From DAOTVS01 sp034436375 (GTDB taxonomy: Bacteria > Chloroflexota > Anaerolineae > SpSt-313): a DNA stretch of 53,313 bases. The notes under the pieces were generated by a model that searched no databases, was not told where the DNA came from, and worked only from the letters and a program-made list of their open reading frames with translations. This document shows positions 23,645 to 31,174 of the stretch, piece by piece; position 1 is the stretch's first letter; each line of letters begins with the position of its first letter. The position numbers were made by a program, and so were the translations under genes. The stretch is taken from contig DAOTVS010000286.1 in NCBI GenBank assembly GCA_034436375.1, forward strand, positions 1 through 53,313, written 5' to 3'.

Positions 23645-24796
23645 ATGCGATCCATCAAGTTCCTCAGCATTATTCTCATTCTTGTCATGCTGGTGCCCAT
23701 GGCGGGCTGTGCGCCCAAGCAGGGCAATACCATCAGAATCGGTGTCATCGCGCCGATGACCGGTGATGTAAAGACCTTTGGAGATTCCACTCAAAAGGGC
23801 GCTCAGCTCGCCGTTGATGAGTGGAACGCCAAGGGTGGAGTGCTCGGCAAGAAGATCGAGCTGGTCCTGGCTGATGACAAGAACGACCCCGCCGAGGCCA
23901 CCAACGCCGCGACCAAGATGATTCAGCAGGACAAGATCCACTATATCGTCGGCTCTGTGTCCAGCAAGTGCTCTATCCCTATCTCCGAGATCGCCAACAA
24001 GAACAAGGTCGTGATGATCTCCGGCACTTCGACCAACGGCAAGGTGACCGTGGACCCGTGGCCGGGTGGAACGCGCAAGCCCTATGTCTTCCGCGCGTGC
24101 TTCATCGATGATTTCCAGGGCCCTGCCATGGCCAACTATGCCCTCAATACTCTGGGCTTCAAGAAAGCGGCCATTTTCTATGACAATGGCAACGACTATG
24201 TGAAGGGCCTGGCCGAGACCTTCAAGGCGGCTTTCGAAAAGGGCGGCGGCACGGTGCCCGTCTACGAAGCCTACTCATCGTCTGATACCGATTTCTCGGC
24301 GCTCATTACCAAGATGATGGCTGACCCGCCCGACATTCTCTACGTGCCCGACTATTACAACATGGTCAACCTGATCACCAAGCAGGCGCGGGATGCCGGC
24401 TTCAAGGGCGTCTTTGCTGGCGGTGATGGTTGGGATTCTGCGGACCTCAACATGCAGTCGACCGAGGGCGGTTACTTTACGAACCACTATTCGCCCGAGG
24501 ATCCGCGGCCCGAAGTGCAGAACTTTGTCAAGGCCTACCAGGCCAAGTACGGCAGCGTGCCAGATGCCCTGGCGACCCTGGCTTACGACGCGACGAACCT
24601 GTTGCTGAATGCCATCAGCACCGCGGGCGTCGACGATACGGCCAAGGTGAAGGACGCCATGCAGGCGACCAAGGACTTCCAGACGGTTTCCGGCTCCGTG
24701 ACCTTTGACGAGAATGGTAACCCTCACAAGGATATCACCATCCTCCAGATCAAGGGCGGAAAGCAGACCTTCGCGGCAGTCGTCAAGCCCTCCTAG
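23645..24796 (+). CDS. Branched-chain amino acid ABC transporter binding lipoprotein 2
   Basis: The product is 383 aa, the same length as its upstream paralogue. The lipobox is MAGC (Cys22). It shares GDVKTFGDSTQKGAQLAVDEWN, VDPWPGGTRKPYVFRACFIDDFQ and the C-terminal block with paralogue 1. The ATG at 23645 is preceded by GGAGGAGAGG. It has its own promoter and a long leader with a candidate structured RNA. The downstream permease gene is separated from it by a strong hairpin. The two binding proteins may give one permease two ligand ranges (inference). Confidence 0.9.
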   Translation: MRSIKFLSIILILVMLVPMAGCAPKQGNTIRIGVIAPMTGDVKTFGDSTQKGAQLAVDEWNAKGGVLGKKIELVLADDKNDPAEATNAATKMIQQDKIHYIVGSVSSKCSIPISEIANKNKVVMISGTSTNGKVTVDPWPGGTRKPYVFRACFIDDFQGPAMANYALNTLGFKKAAIFYDNGNDYVKGLAETFKAAFEKGGGTVPVYEAYSSSDTDFSALITKMMADPPDILYVPDYYNMVNLITKQARDAGFKGVFAGGDGWDSADLNMQSTEGGYFTNHYSPEDPRPEVQNFVKAYQAKYGSVPDALATLAYDATNLLLNAISTAGVDDTAKVKDAMQATKDFQTVSGSVTFDENGNPHKDITILQIKGGKQTFAAVVKPS

Positions 24797-24807
24797 TCTC
24801 TTCACAG

Positions 24808-24840
24808 CCCTGGGAGGGTGGCTCGGCCACCCTCCCAGGG
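24808..24840. other. Perfect 15-bp hairpin between binding protein 2 and livH
   Basis: CCCTGGGAGGGTGGC and its inverse flank a 3-nt loop. There is no U-tract. It is probably an mRNA-stabilising or partial-termination element that sets more binding protein than permease. Confidence 0.8.
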
Positions 24841-24868
24841 GTTACTGTGCTTCGGGTAAGGGGAAGTC

Positions 24869-25789
24869 ATGACTTACGTTCTACAGCAACTTATCAACGG
24901 CATTGCCCTCGGGTTTGTCTACGCACTCATTGCTCTGGGCTATACCATGGTCTACGGTATCGTGCGCCTGATCAATTTTGCGCACGGCGATGTGTTTATG
25001 GTAGGCGCCTTTGTCGGCTATTTTGTGTTGCGCGGAATGGCGAAGGTCAGTTTGGCCGGTGCCGGTTGGTTGAATGGCCTCATCCTTTTTCTGATTGCGG
25101 TGCTGGCCGGCATGGTCGTCTGCACCGTCCTCAATATTATCATTGAGCGTTTGGCCTACAAGCCGTTGCGCAATGCCCCCCGCATTGCTGCGTTGATCAC
25201 CGCCATTGGTGTTTCGCTCTTCCTCGAGTATTTCACCAGCCTGAAGTTTGTCTTTGGGCCCGATTACATCACCTATCCCACGCCGCTGCCGATGGTGACC
25301 TGGGACGTGGCTGGCCTGCGCATTTCGAGCATTCAGGTGATCATTGCGGTAGTGGCAATTGTGTTGTTGCTGGCCATGAACTATATCGTGCGCTATACCA
25401 AGATGGGCAAGGCGATGCGCGCGACCGCCTTTGACCGCGACGCTGCCAGCCTGATGGGAATCGATGTTGATATGACCATCTCTTTCACCTTTGGCATGGG
25501 GGCGGCGCTGGCCGGTGCGGGGGGGGTGCTCTATGCCACGGCCTACCCTCGTATCTCCACATTCATGGGCATCATTCCCGGCCTCAAAGCCTTCACGGCA
25601 GCCGTGTTGGGCGGCATTGGTAGCCTGCCGGGGGCCTTTGTAGGCGCATTGATCATGGGGGTGGCCGAAGTGGCCGCCAAGTCGATCTACTCGACCATCG
25701 CCGATGGGGTGGCTTTCCTCATCCTCATCCTGGTCCTGCTCGTCAAGCCGGCGGGCATCTTTGGCCGTAATGAAGTTGAGAAAGTGTAG
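24869..25789 (+). CDS. livH: LivH-type permease
   Basis: The product is 306 aa with about 8 hydrophobic segments. It starts with LINGIALGFVYALIALGYTMVYGIVRLINFAHGD, the diagnostic LivH N-terminus, and carries the permease loop MGKAMRATAFDRDAASLMGIDV that contacts the ATPases. With LivM it forms the membrane channel of the branched-chain amino acid transporter. AAGGGG lies upstream of the ATG. It is first of four tightly packed genes. Confidence 0.95.
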   Translation: MTYVLQQLINGIALGFVYALIALGYTMVYGIVRLINFAHGDVFMVGAFVGYFVLRGMAKVSLAGAGWLNGLILFLIAVLAGMVVCTVLNIIIERLAYKPLRNAPRIAALITAIGVSLFLEYFTSLKFVFGPDYITYPTPLPMVTWDVAGLRISSIQVIIAVVAIVLLLAMNYIVRYTKMGKAMRATAFDRDAASLMGIDVDMTISFTFGMGAALAGAGGVLYATAYPRISTFMGIIPGLKAFTAAVLGGIGSLPGAFVGALIMGVAEVAAKSIYSTIADGVAFLILILVLLVKPAGIFGRNEVEKV

Positions 25790-25795
25790 CCGGCC

Positions 25796-26812
25796 ATGAA
25801 GACTAGACTGCCAAACTGGGCCGTTTTGGTGATCGCGCTTGCAGCGGGGGGGCTGGTGCAGTTGGCCGTCACCCTCGGGGTTGTGAATGCCTATATCGCT
25901 CTCATCTTCACTTACATGTGCATCCAGATCATTTCTTCCCTGGGCCTTAACATCATCTATGGCTTTACGGATCAGTTCTCCCTCGGGCATGCTGCCTTTG
26001 TCGGCCTGGGCGCCTATACGGCCGCCATCATGACCCACTACCTGGGTGAGACGCCCTGGATGTTCGCTCTTGCCCTGCTGGGGGGCGGCCTCCTGGCGGC
26101 GAGTGTGGGCTACCTGGTTGGCCTGCCCATCTTGCGGCTGCGCTCTGACTATTTGGGCATTGCCACCTTGGGGTTTGGCATCATCGTGCGCGTGTTCTTC
26201 GAGAACTCAGACAAGATCATCCCCATCACCTCGGGCGCCCGCGGTATGACCGGCATCGCTAACCTGACGACCTTTCTCTGGGCCTATATCCTCCTGCTGC
26301 TGGCCATTCTGGTGGCGCGCAATCTGCGCTTTTCGAGCCAGGGGCGGGCCTGTTTCTCCATCCGTGAGGATGAAACGGCGTCCAACCTGATGGGCATCGA
26401 TGTGGTGCGCTACAAGACCCTCGCTTTCGTGCTCGGTTGCTTTTATGCCGGTGTGGCAGGCGGGCTCTATGCTCACGCCTACTGCTTCCTGCACCCATCG
26501 AGCTTTGACTTTATCAAGTCTTTCGACCCGCTCTTGATCGTCGTCCTGGGCGGCCTGGGCTCGATCAGCGGCACTATCATTGCCGGCGCGGCCTGGGTTG
26601 GCGTGCTGGAATCGTTGCGCATGGTCCTGCCGCCCGACATTCTCGAGTGGAGGTATGTGATCTACCCGGTCGTGTTGATTGTCATGATGCTTTCGCGCCC
26701 GCAGGGGATCTTTGGCACCAGTGAGTTTCGTTTCTTCATGCCGAAGCGGCCGGCGGCCCCGGTACCGGTAGCGGATACGAGTGGAGTGCAAGCCGATGGC
26801 GCCCATTCTTGA
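25796..26812 (+). CDS. livM: LivM-type permease
   Basis: The product is 338 aa with about 8-10 hydrophobic segments. Family features are GLNIIYGFTDQFSLGHAAFVGLGAYTA, YLVGLPILRLRSDYLGIATLGFG and the coupling loop ACFSIREDETASNLMGIDV. It pairs with LivH. It starts 6 nt after the livH stop and its end overlaps livG by 17 nt, as expected in one translationally coupled operon. Confidence 0.95.
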   Translation: MKTRLPNWAVLVIALAAGGLVQLAVTLGVVNAYIALIFTYMCIQIISSLGLNIIYGFTDQFSLGHAAFVGLGAYTAAIMTHYLGETPWMFALALLGGGLLAASVGYLVGLPILRLRSDYLGIATLGFGIIVRVFFENSDKIIPITSGARGMTGIANLTTFLWAYILLLLAILVARNLRFSSQGRACFSIREDETASNLMGIDVVRYKTLAFVLGCFYAGVAGGLYAHAYCFLHPSSFDFIKSFDPLLIVVLGGLGSISGTIIAGAAWVGVLESLRMVLPPDILEWRYVIYPVVLIVMMLSRPQGIFGTSEFRFFMPKRPAAPVPVADTSGVQADGAHS

Positions 26813-27581
26813 GATCAAGGGGCTTTCCAAACAGTTCGGTGGCCTGCGCGCCGTTTCAGATTTCGATCTGACCCTGCAGCCGGGGGACCTGGCGGGGCTC
26901 ATTGGCCCGAATGGCGCGGGCAAGACGACGGTCTTTAACCTGATCACGGGGGTCTACCCTGTGACGGCGGGCGATATTCTCTTCAATGGCCGGTCGATCT
27001 GTGGTACTCGTTCCTGTCATATCACTCAAGGCGGCATTGCGCGCACCTTCCAGAACATCCGCCTGTTCCCCAACCTGACGGTGCTCGATAATGTGCTTGT
27101 CGCGTACCATCCCCATGCCGGCTATAACACCTTCGAGGCGATTACGCACACGGGGCGTTTTGCCGCGCGCGAGCGCGAGATGACTGAGCGCGCGCTAGAG
27201 TTTCTCGGGGTGTTTCACTTGCAGGACCGGCGGGACGAAATCGCCAAGAACCTGCCCTACGGTGAACAACGGCGCCTCGAGATCGCGCGCGCCCTGGCGG
27301 CCGACCCCAAGCTGCTGCTGCTGGATGAGCCGGCTGCGGGCATGAACCCTTCGGAAGTGGGGGCGCTGATGGACCTGGTGCGCTTTATCCGCGAGCGCTT
27401 CCAGCTGACCATCTTGCTGATCGAGCACCAGATGCGCCTGGTGATGGGCATCTGCGAGCATATCACAGTGATGGATTTTGGCCAGGTGATTGCGCGTGGC
27501 AAGCCGCAGGAGATCCAGAATAACCCACAGGTGATCGAGGCCTATCTGGGGCGCGGCGCTATCACAAGGACGGCTTTCTGA
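26796..27581 (+). CDS. livG: LivG-type ATP-binding protein
   Basis: The product is 261 aa. Walker A is GPNGAGKTT, the signature region is NLPYGEQRRLEIARAL, Walker B is LLLLDEPAAGMNP, and the switch His is in LIEHQM. The AAGMNP block is typical of LivG. It supplies energy for branched-chain amino acid import. ATG 26796 (MAPILEI) is taken rather than 26781 because homologues start near there and GGAG precedes it. It overlaps the livM end and its stop overlaps the livF start (ATGA-type overlap). Confidence 0.95.
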   Translation: MAPILEIKGLSKQFGGLRAVSDFDLTLQPGDLAGLIGPNGAGKTTVFNLITGVYPVTAGDILFNGRSICGTRSCHITQGGIARTFQNIRLFPNLTVLDNVLVAYHPHAGYNTFEAITHTGRFAAREREMTERALEFLGVFHLQDRRDEIAKNLPYGEQRRLEIARALAADPKLLLLDEPAAGMNPSEVGALMDLVRFIRERFQLTILLIEHQMRLVMGICEHITVMDFGQVIARGKPQEIQNNPQVIEAYLGRGAITRTAF

Positions 27582-28288
27582 TGCTGCTGCAAGTCGATAA
27601 CCTCAATGTGTATTATGGGGCCATCCATGCTCTGCAAGGGGTGTCCTTTACGGTAGACAAGGGCGAGATCGTCTCGCTGATCGGCGCCAATGGCGCCGGC
27701 AAGAGCACCACGCTGAAGACGATCTGCGGCCTGCTGCGGCCGCGCGAGGGGTCTGTGCAGTTTCGCGAACAGGATATCACGCGCATGCCGGCGCATAAGA
27801 TCGTGAGCCTGGGCATCTCGCAGGTGCCTGAGGGCCGGCGCATCTTTGCGCCGTTGACGGTGCGCGAGAACCTGGAGATGGGCGCCTTTACGCGCTCGGA
27901 CCCCAAAGAGATCGCCGAAAGCATGGAGCGAGTGTTTGTCAGTTTCCCGCGCCTGAAAGAACGCCTTAACCAATTGGGCGGCACGCTTTCGGGCGGCGAG
28001 CAGCAGATGCTGGCTATGGGGAGAGGGCTCATGTCGCGGCCCGAGTTGATGCTGCTGGATGAGCCTTCCATGGGCCTGGCGCCGATCCTGGTGGAAGAGA
28101 TTTTCCGCATCATCCAGGAGATCAACAGGCAGGGCACCAGCATCCTCCTGGTGGAGCAGAATGCTCGCATGGCGCTGTCGATCGCCAACCGTGGCTATGT
28201 CCTGGAGACGGGTCGTGTCGTGCTGCAAGGCTCGGCGGCGAACCTGCGCAGCAATCCGGAAGTACAGGCGGCATATCTCGGAGGATAG
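27581..28288 (+). CDS. livF: LivF-type ATP-binding protein
   Basis: The product is 235 aa, the usual short LivF length. It shows LNVYYGAIHALQGVSF, Walker A GANGAGKST, VPEGRRIFAPLTVRENLEMG, signature LSGGEQQMLAMGRGLM, Walker B LMLLDEPSMGLAP and EQNARMAL. It forms a heterodimer with LivG. Its ATG overlaps the livG stop by one base. Its stop is followed by a palindromic element. Confidence 0.95.
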   Translation: MLLQVDNLNVYYGAIHALQGVSFTVDKGEIVSLIGANGAGKSTTLKTICGLLRPREGSVQFREQDITRMPAHKIVSLGISQVPEGRRIFAPLTVRENLEMGAFTRSDPKEIAESMERVFVSFPRLKERLNQLGGTLSGGEQQMLAMGRGLMSRPELMLLDEPSMGLAPILVEEIFRIIQEINRQGTSILLVEQNARMALSIANRGYVLETGRVVLQGSAANLRSNPEVQAAYLGG

Positions 28289-28290
28289 AA

Positions 28291-28436
28291 CGTAATCCGT
28301 AATGCGTAATCCGAAAGGACATCATGGCAAAACGCCTGATGTTTGCGGTGAGTGTGCGACGGTACGCATCACGGAGAGCAATATACGCTTCGGCATGGCG
28401 AGCTTGCGCATTACGCATCATGGTTTACGCATTATC
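28291..28436. repeat. Palindromic intergenic element, type A, copy 6
   Basis: Arms CGTAATCCGTAATGCG (left) and CGCATTACG...GGTTTACGCATTATCC (right) are partly complementary. The reverse-strand core has GCCATGCCGAAGCGTATATT followed by GCTCT. It spans from the livF stop to the AAGGAGG of the next gene. Confidence 0.8.
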
Positions 28437-28452
28437 CAAGGAGGAGATCCCA

Positions 28453-29205
28453 ATGAAGCGCGCTGTATTCCTAGCCCTGGCCATTTTCATGGCGCTGAGC
28501 GTCGTCCTCACCGGCTGCGGCCCGGCCAAGCAACAGGTGGTGACGGTCGGCACCGATGCCACCTGGCCGCCGTTCGAGATGGTCAACGAGCAGACGAAGC
28601 AGCTCGAAGGCTATGACATCGACCTCATGAACGCCATTGCCAAGGAGGCTGGCTTCCAGGTCAAGTGGGTCAATATCGCTTTTGACCCGCTCCTGGCCGG
28701 CATGGCGACCGGGCAGTATGATGCGGCTATCTCGGTCATCACGATCACCGACCAGCGGAAACAGCAGATGCTCTTCTCCGACCCCTATTACAACGCTGGC
28801 CAGTTGGTGTGCGTGCGCAAGGATAACACCGATATCAACGGCCCCGCGGACCTGAAGGGTAAGACGGCGGGTGGCCAGGTCGGTACTACCGGTGTGATGG
28901 AGATCCAGAAGATCCAGGGCTGCACCCTGAAGAGCTATGACGATATCGGCCAGGCCTTCATGGATCTGATGAATGGCCAGATCGATGCTGTGGTGGCCGA
29001 CAGCCCCCTGGTGTACGGCTATGTCGGCAAGAATCCCGACAAGCTCAAGTCTGTGGGCCAGCCTTTTACCGATGAGTACTATGGCATCGCTGTGAAGAAG
29101 GGCGATCAACAACTTCTGGACAAGATCAACAAGGCCCTCAAGACCCTCAAGGATAACGGCACCCTCGATCAGCTCGACAACAAGTGGGTCAAGGCGGGCA
29201 AATAG
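28453..29205 (+). CDS. Polar amino acid ABC transporter binding lipoprotein
   Basis: The product is 250 aa. The signal ends with LTGC (Cys22). The mature part is a family-3 binding protein: VTVGTDATWPPFEMVNEQTK, GYDIDLMNAIAKEAGF, QYDAAISVITITDQRKQQMLFSDPYY and LKTLKDNGTLDQL. It captures a polar or basic amino acid for the permease and ATPase that follow. ATG 28453 has AAGGAGGAG upstream. The exact ligand cannot be read from sequence. Confidence 0.95.
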   Translation: MKRAVFLALAIFMALSVVLTGCGPAKQQVVTVGTDATWPPFEMVNEQTKQLEGYDIDLMNAIAKEAGFQVKWVNIAFDPLLAGMATGQYDAAISVITITDQRKQQMLFSDPYYNAGQLVCVRKDNTDINGPADLKGKTAGGQVGTTGVMEIQKIQGCTLKSYDDIGQAFMDLMNGQIDAVVADSPLVYGYVGKNPDKLKSVGQPFTDEYYGIAVKKGDQQLLDKINKALKTLKDNGTLDQLDNKWVKAGK

Positions 29206-29273
29206 AGTTCTGGCGCGAAAACCGGCCATGCGGCCGACCTTGCAACCGGTTGGCTTTAGGTGAACGAGATCAA

Positions 29274-29307
29274 TCTACCGTGCGGCATCCCGTTGCCGCA
29301 CGGTAGA
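29274..29307. other. Perfect 14-bp hairpin between binding protein and permease
   Basis: TCTACCGTGCGGCA and its inverse flank a 6-nt loop. No U-tract follows. It is placed like the hairpins at 23208 and 24808, after a binding-protein gene. Confidence 0.8.
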
Positions 29308-29343
29308 CGCTGTTAATGCCCCTTGGGAAAGGATGAGAGCAGC

Positions 29344-30189
29344 ATGCCTGATCTGGAAAGGGCAGAGGCCTTGCCCAGACCGTTTCCGCGGTTTCGGCAG
29401 CCCCCCTGGGATCGTTGGTGGATCCTTTTCGGTGTGGTCGTGGCTCTGGTCATACTCATGGCCCTGACCAGGCCCGACCCCTATGCGCGCATCATCCGCT
29501 ATATGGGTGACGGCGTCGAGGTCACGGTTGGGGTGACCGCCGTATCTTACGTGCTCATCCTGATCGTCGGTTTGATCGCGGGCCTGGGCCGCATCTCCAA
29601 GCATTGGGCGATCCGCGGCATTGCCTCAGTGTATGTCGAGGTCGTCCGGGGTATCCCTCTGCTGGTGCAGCTCTTGTTCATCTATTACGCCTCGCCGGTG
29701 GTGCTGCAGAGCTTTGGGCGTTACCTGATGGCCAATGTGCCTTCTTTCGGCGCGCTCGGCCAGAGCTTGAGCACAATCACGATCAATCCCTTTGTGGGCG
29801 CCGTCTTTGGCCTGACTTTTTGTTACGGCGCCTATGTCGGCGAGATCTACCGTGCCGGGATCGAATCGATCCCCAAAGGGCAGATGGAAGCGGCACGCTC
29901 TTTGGGTATGAGTTACTTCCAGTCCATGCGCTATGTGATCCTGCCGCAGGCGATCCGTGTGATCCTGCCGCCGCTAGGCAACGAGTTTACGGCGCTGCTG
30001 AAAGACTCCTCGCTGGTTTCGGTGGTGGCGGTGGCTGATATGACCCGCCGTGGCCGCGAGTTTATGAGCACGAACTTTATTCCTCTCGAGACCTGGACCA
30101 TGGTAGCCCTGCTCTACCTGGTGCTGACTGTGTTTTCGGCGCGTATTGTTTCCTATATTGAGAGGAAGACGGCCCATGCCCGCCAGTGA
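29344..30189 (+). CDS. Polar amino acid ABC transporter permease
   Basis: The product is 281 aa of HisMQ type. A first membrane span (about 30-46) is followed by the permease core VEVTVGVTAVSYVLILIVGLIAG, VEVVRGIPLLVQLLFIYY and the EAA-like loop EAARSLGMSYFQSMRYVILPQAIRVILPPLGNEF. It forms the membrane pore, probably as a homodimer since only one permease gene is present. ATG 29344 is preferred; a TTG at 29323 is also open. Its end overlaps the ATPase gene by 14 nt. Confidence 0.95.
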   Translation: MPDLERAEALPRPFPRFRQPPWDRWWILFGVVVALVILMALTRPDPYARIIRYMGDGVEVTVGVTAVSYVLILIVGLIAGLGRISKHWAIRGIASVYVEVVRGIPLLVQLLFIYYASPVVLQSFGRYLMANVPSFGALGQSLSTITINPFVGAVFGLTFCYGAYVGEIYRAGIESIPKGQMEAARSLGMSYFQSMRYVILPQAIRVILPPLGNEFTALLKDSSLVSVVAVADMTRRGREFMSTNFIPLETWTMVALLYLVLTVFSARIVSYIERKTAHARQ

Positions 30190-30922
30190 GTTCAGCCCGA
30201 TTATCGAGATCCGCGATGCATGCAAGACCTTTGGCGAAACGGAGGCTCTGCAGAATGTGAGCCTGAACGTCCACCGGGGCGAGGTGGTGGTCATCATCGG
30301 CCCAAGTGGCTCGGGCAAGTCAACCTTGCTGCGCTGCATCAACCATCTGGAGACGCCCGATGCGGGCACGATCATCGTGGACGGCATACCGCTCACCCAA
30401 TCCAGGAACATCAACAAGGTGCGGGAGGAGGTGGGCATGGTTTTTCAGCAGTTCAACCTCTTTCCTCACCTGACGGTGCTGGAGAACATCTGCCTGGCGC
30501 AGCGCATTATCAAGAAGCGCAGCCGGAAAGAATCGCAGGCCATCGCCCGCGATCTGCTGGCCAAAGTGGGAATCTCCGATAAGGAGAAGAGCTACCCCAC
30601 CCAGCTTTCCGGCGGCCAGCAGCAGCGTGTGGCTATCGCCCGCGCCCTGGCCATGCAGCCCAAGATCATGCTCTTCGATGAACCGACTTCAGCGCTGGAC
30701 CCGGAAATGATCACCGAAGTGCTCGATGTCATGCTTGCCCTGGCCAAGGAGGGCATGACGATGGTGGTCGTTTCTCACGAGATGGGCTTTGTGCGCGCGG
30801 CAGCCACCCGTATCGTCTTTATGGATATGGGCAAGGTCGTCGAAGAGACGACGCCGGAAGAGCTCTTCACCAACCCCAAGGAAGAGCGCACGCGGCAGTT
30901 CCTCAGCAAGATACTGCATTAG
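30176..30922 (+). CDS. Polar amino acid ABC transporter ATPase
   Basis: The product is 248 aa. Walker A is GPSGSGKST, the Q-loop is MVFQQFNLFPHLTVLENI, the signature is LSGGQQQRVAIARAL, Walker B is IMLFDEPTSALDPEM and the switch is VVSHEMGF. These are classic GlnQ/HisP features. ATG 30176 has GAGGAAG upstream and overlaps the permease gene. It completes a three-gene importer. Confidence 0.95.
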   Translation: MPASEFSPIIEIRDACKTFGETEALQNVSLNVHRGEVVVIIGPSGSGKSTLLRCINHLETPDAGTIIVDGIPLTQSRNINKVREEVGMVFQQFNLFPHLTVLENICLAQRIIKKRSRKESQAIARDLLAKVGISDKEKSYPTQLSGGQQQRVAIARALAMQPKIMLFDEPTSALDPEMITEVLDVMLALAKEGMTMVVVSHEMGFVRAAATRIVFMDMGKVVEETTPEELFTNPKEERTRQFLSKILH

Positions 30923-30924
30923 CA

Positions 30925-31050
30925 CATAATAAGTAATGCGTAATAAGTAAAGCTGCCATTCCACCGTGTCCTATACTCTGCATCAGTTGCATTGAAGCGC
31001 AAGGCGCGAAAAGCATTGTCTGCTCCAGCATGGCAACTTTACTTATTACG
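30925..31050. repeat. Palindromic intergenic element, type A, copy 7
   Basis: CGTAATAAGTAAAGCTGCCAT (30939-30959) pairs with 31030-31050 at 20 of 21 positions. The reverse-strand core has GCCATGCTGGAGCAGACAAT then GCTTT. It begins 2 nt after the ATPase stop. Confidence 0.85.
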
Positions 31051-31092
31051 CCCTATGGCGACTTTGACCTACGCATACGCACCGTTTTGCGT

Positions 31093-31121
31093 TTGACGTT
31101 CTCTTTCCTCGCTGCTAGAAT
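31093..31121 (+). promoter_or_regulatory. Sigma-70-type promoter
   Basis: TTGACG and TAGAAT are separated by 17 bp, 54 nt before the DUF3604-like gene. Confidence 0.65.
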
Positions 31122-31174
31122 CCTTCCGCATTTTCCCCGGATCCCCAAAGATCACACAATAGAGGTAGAGGCGG

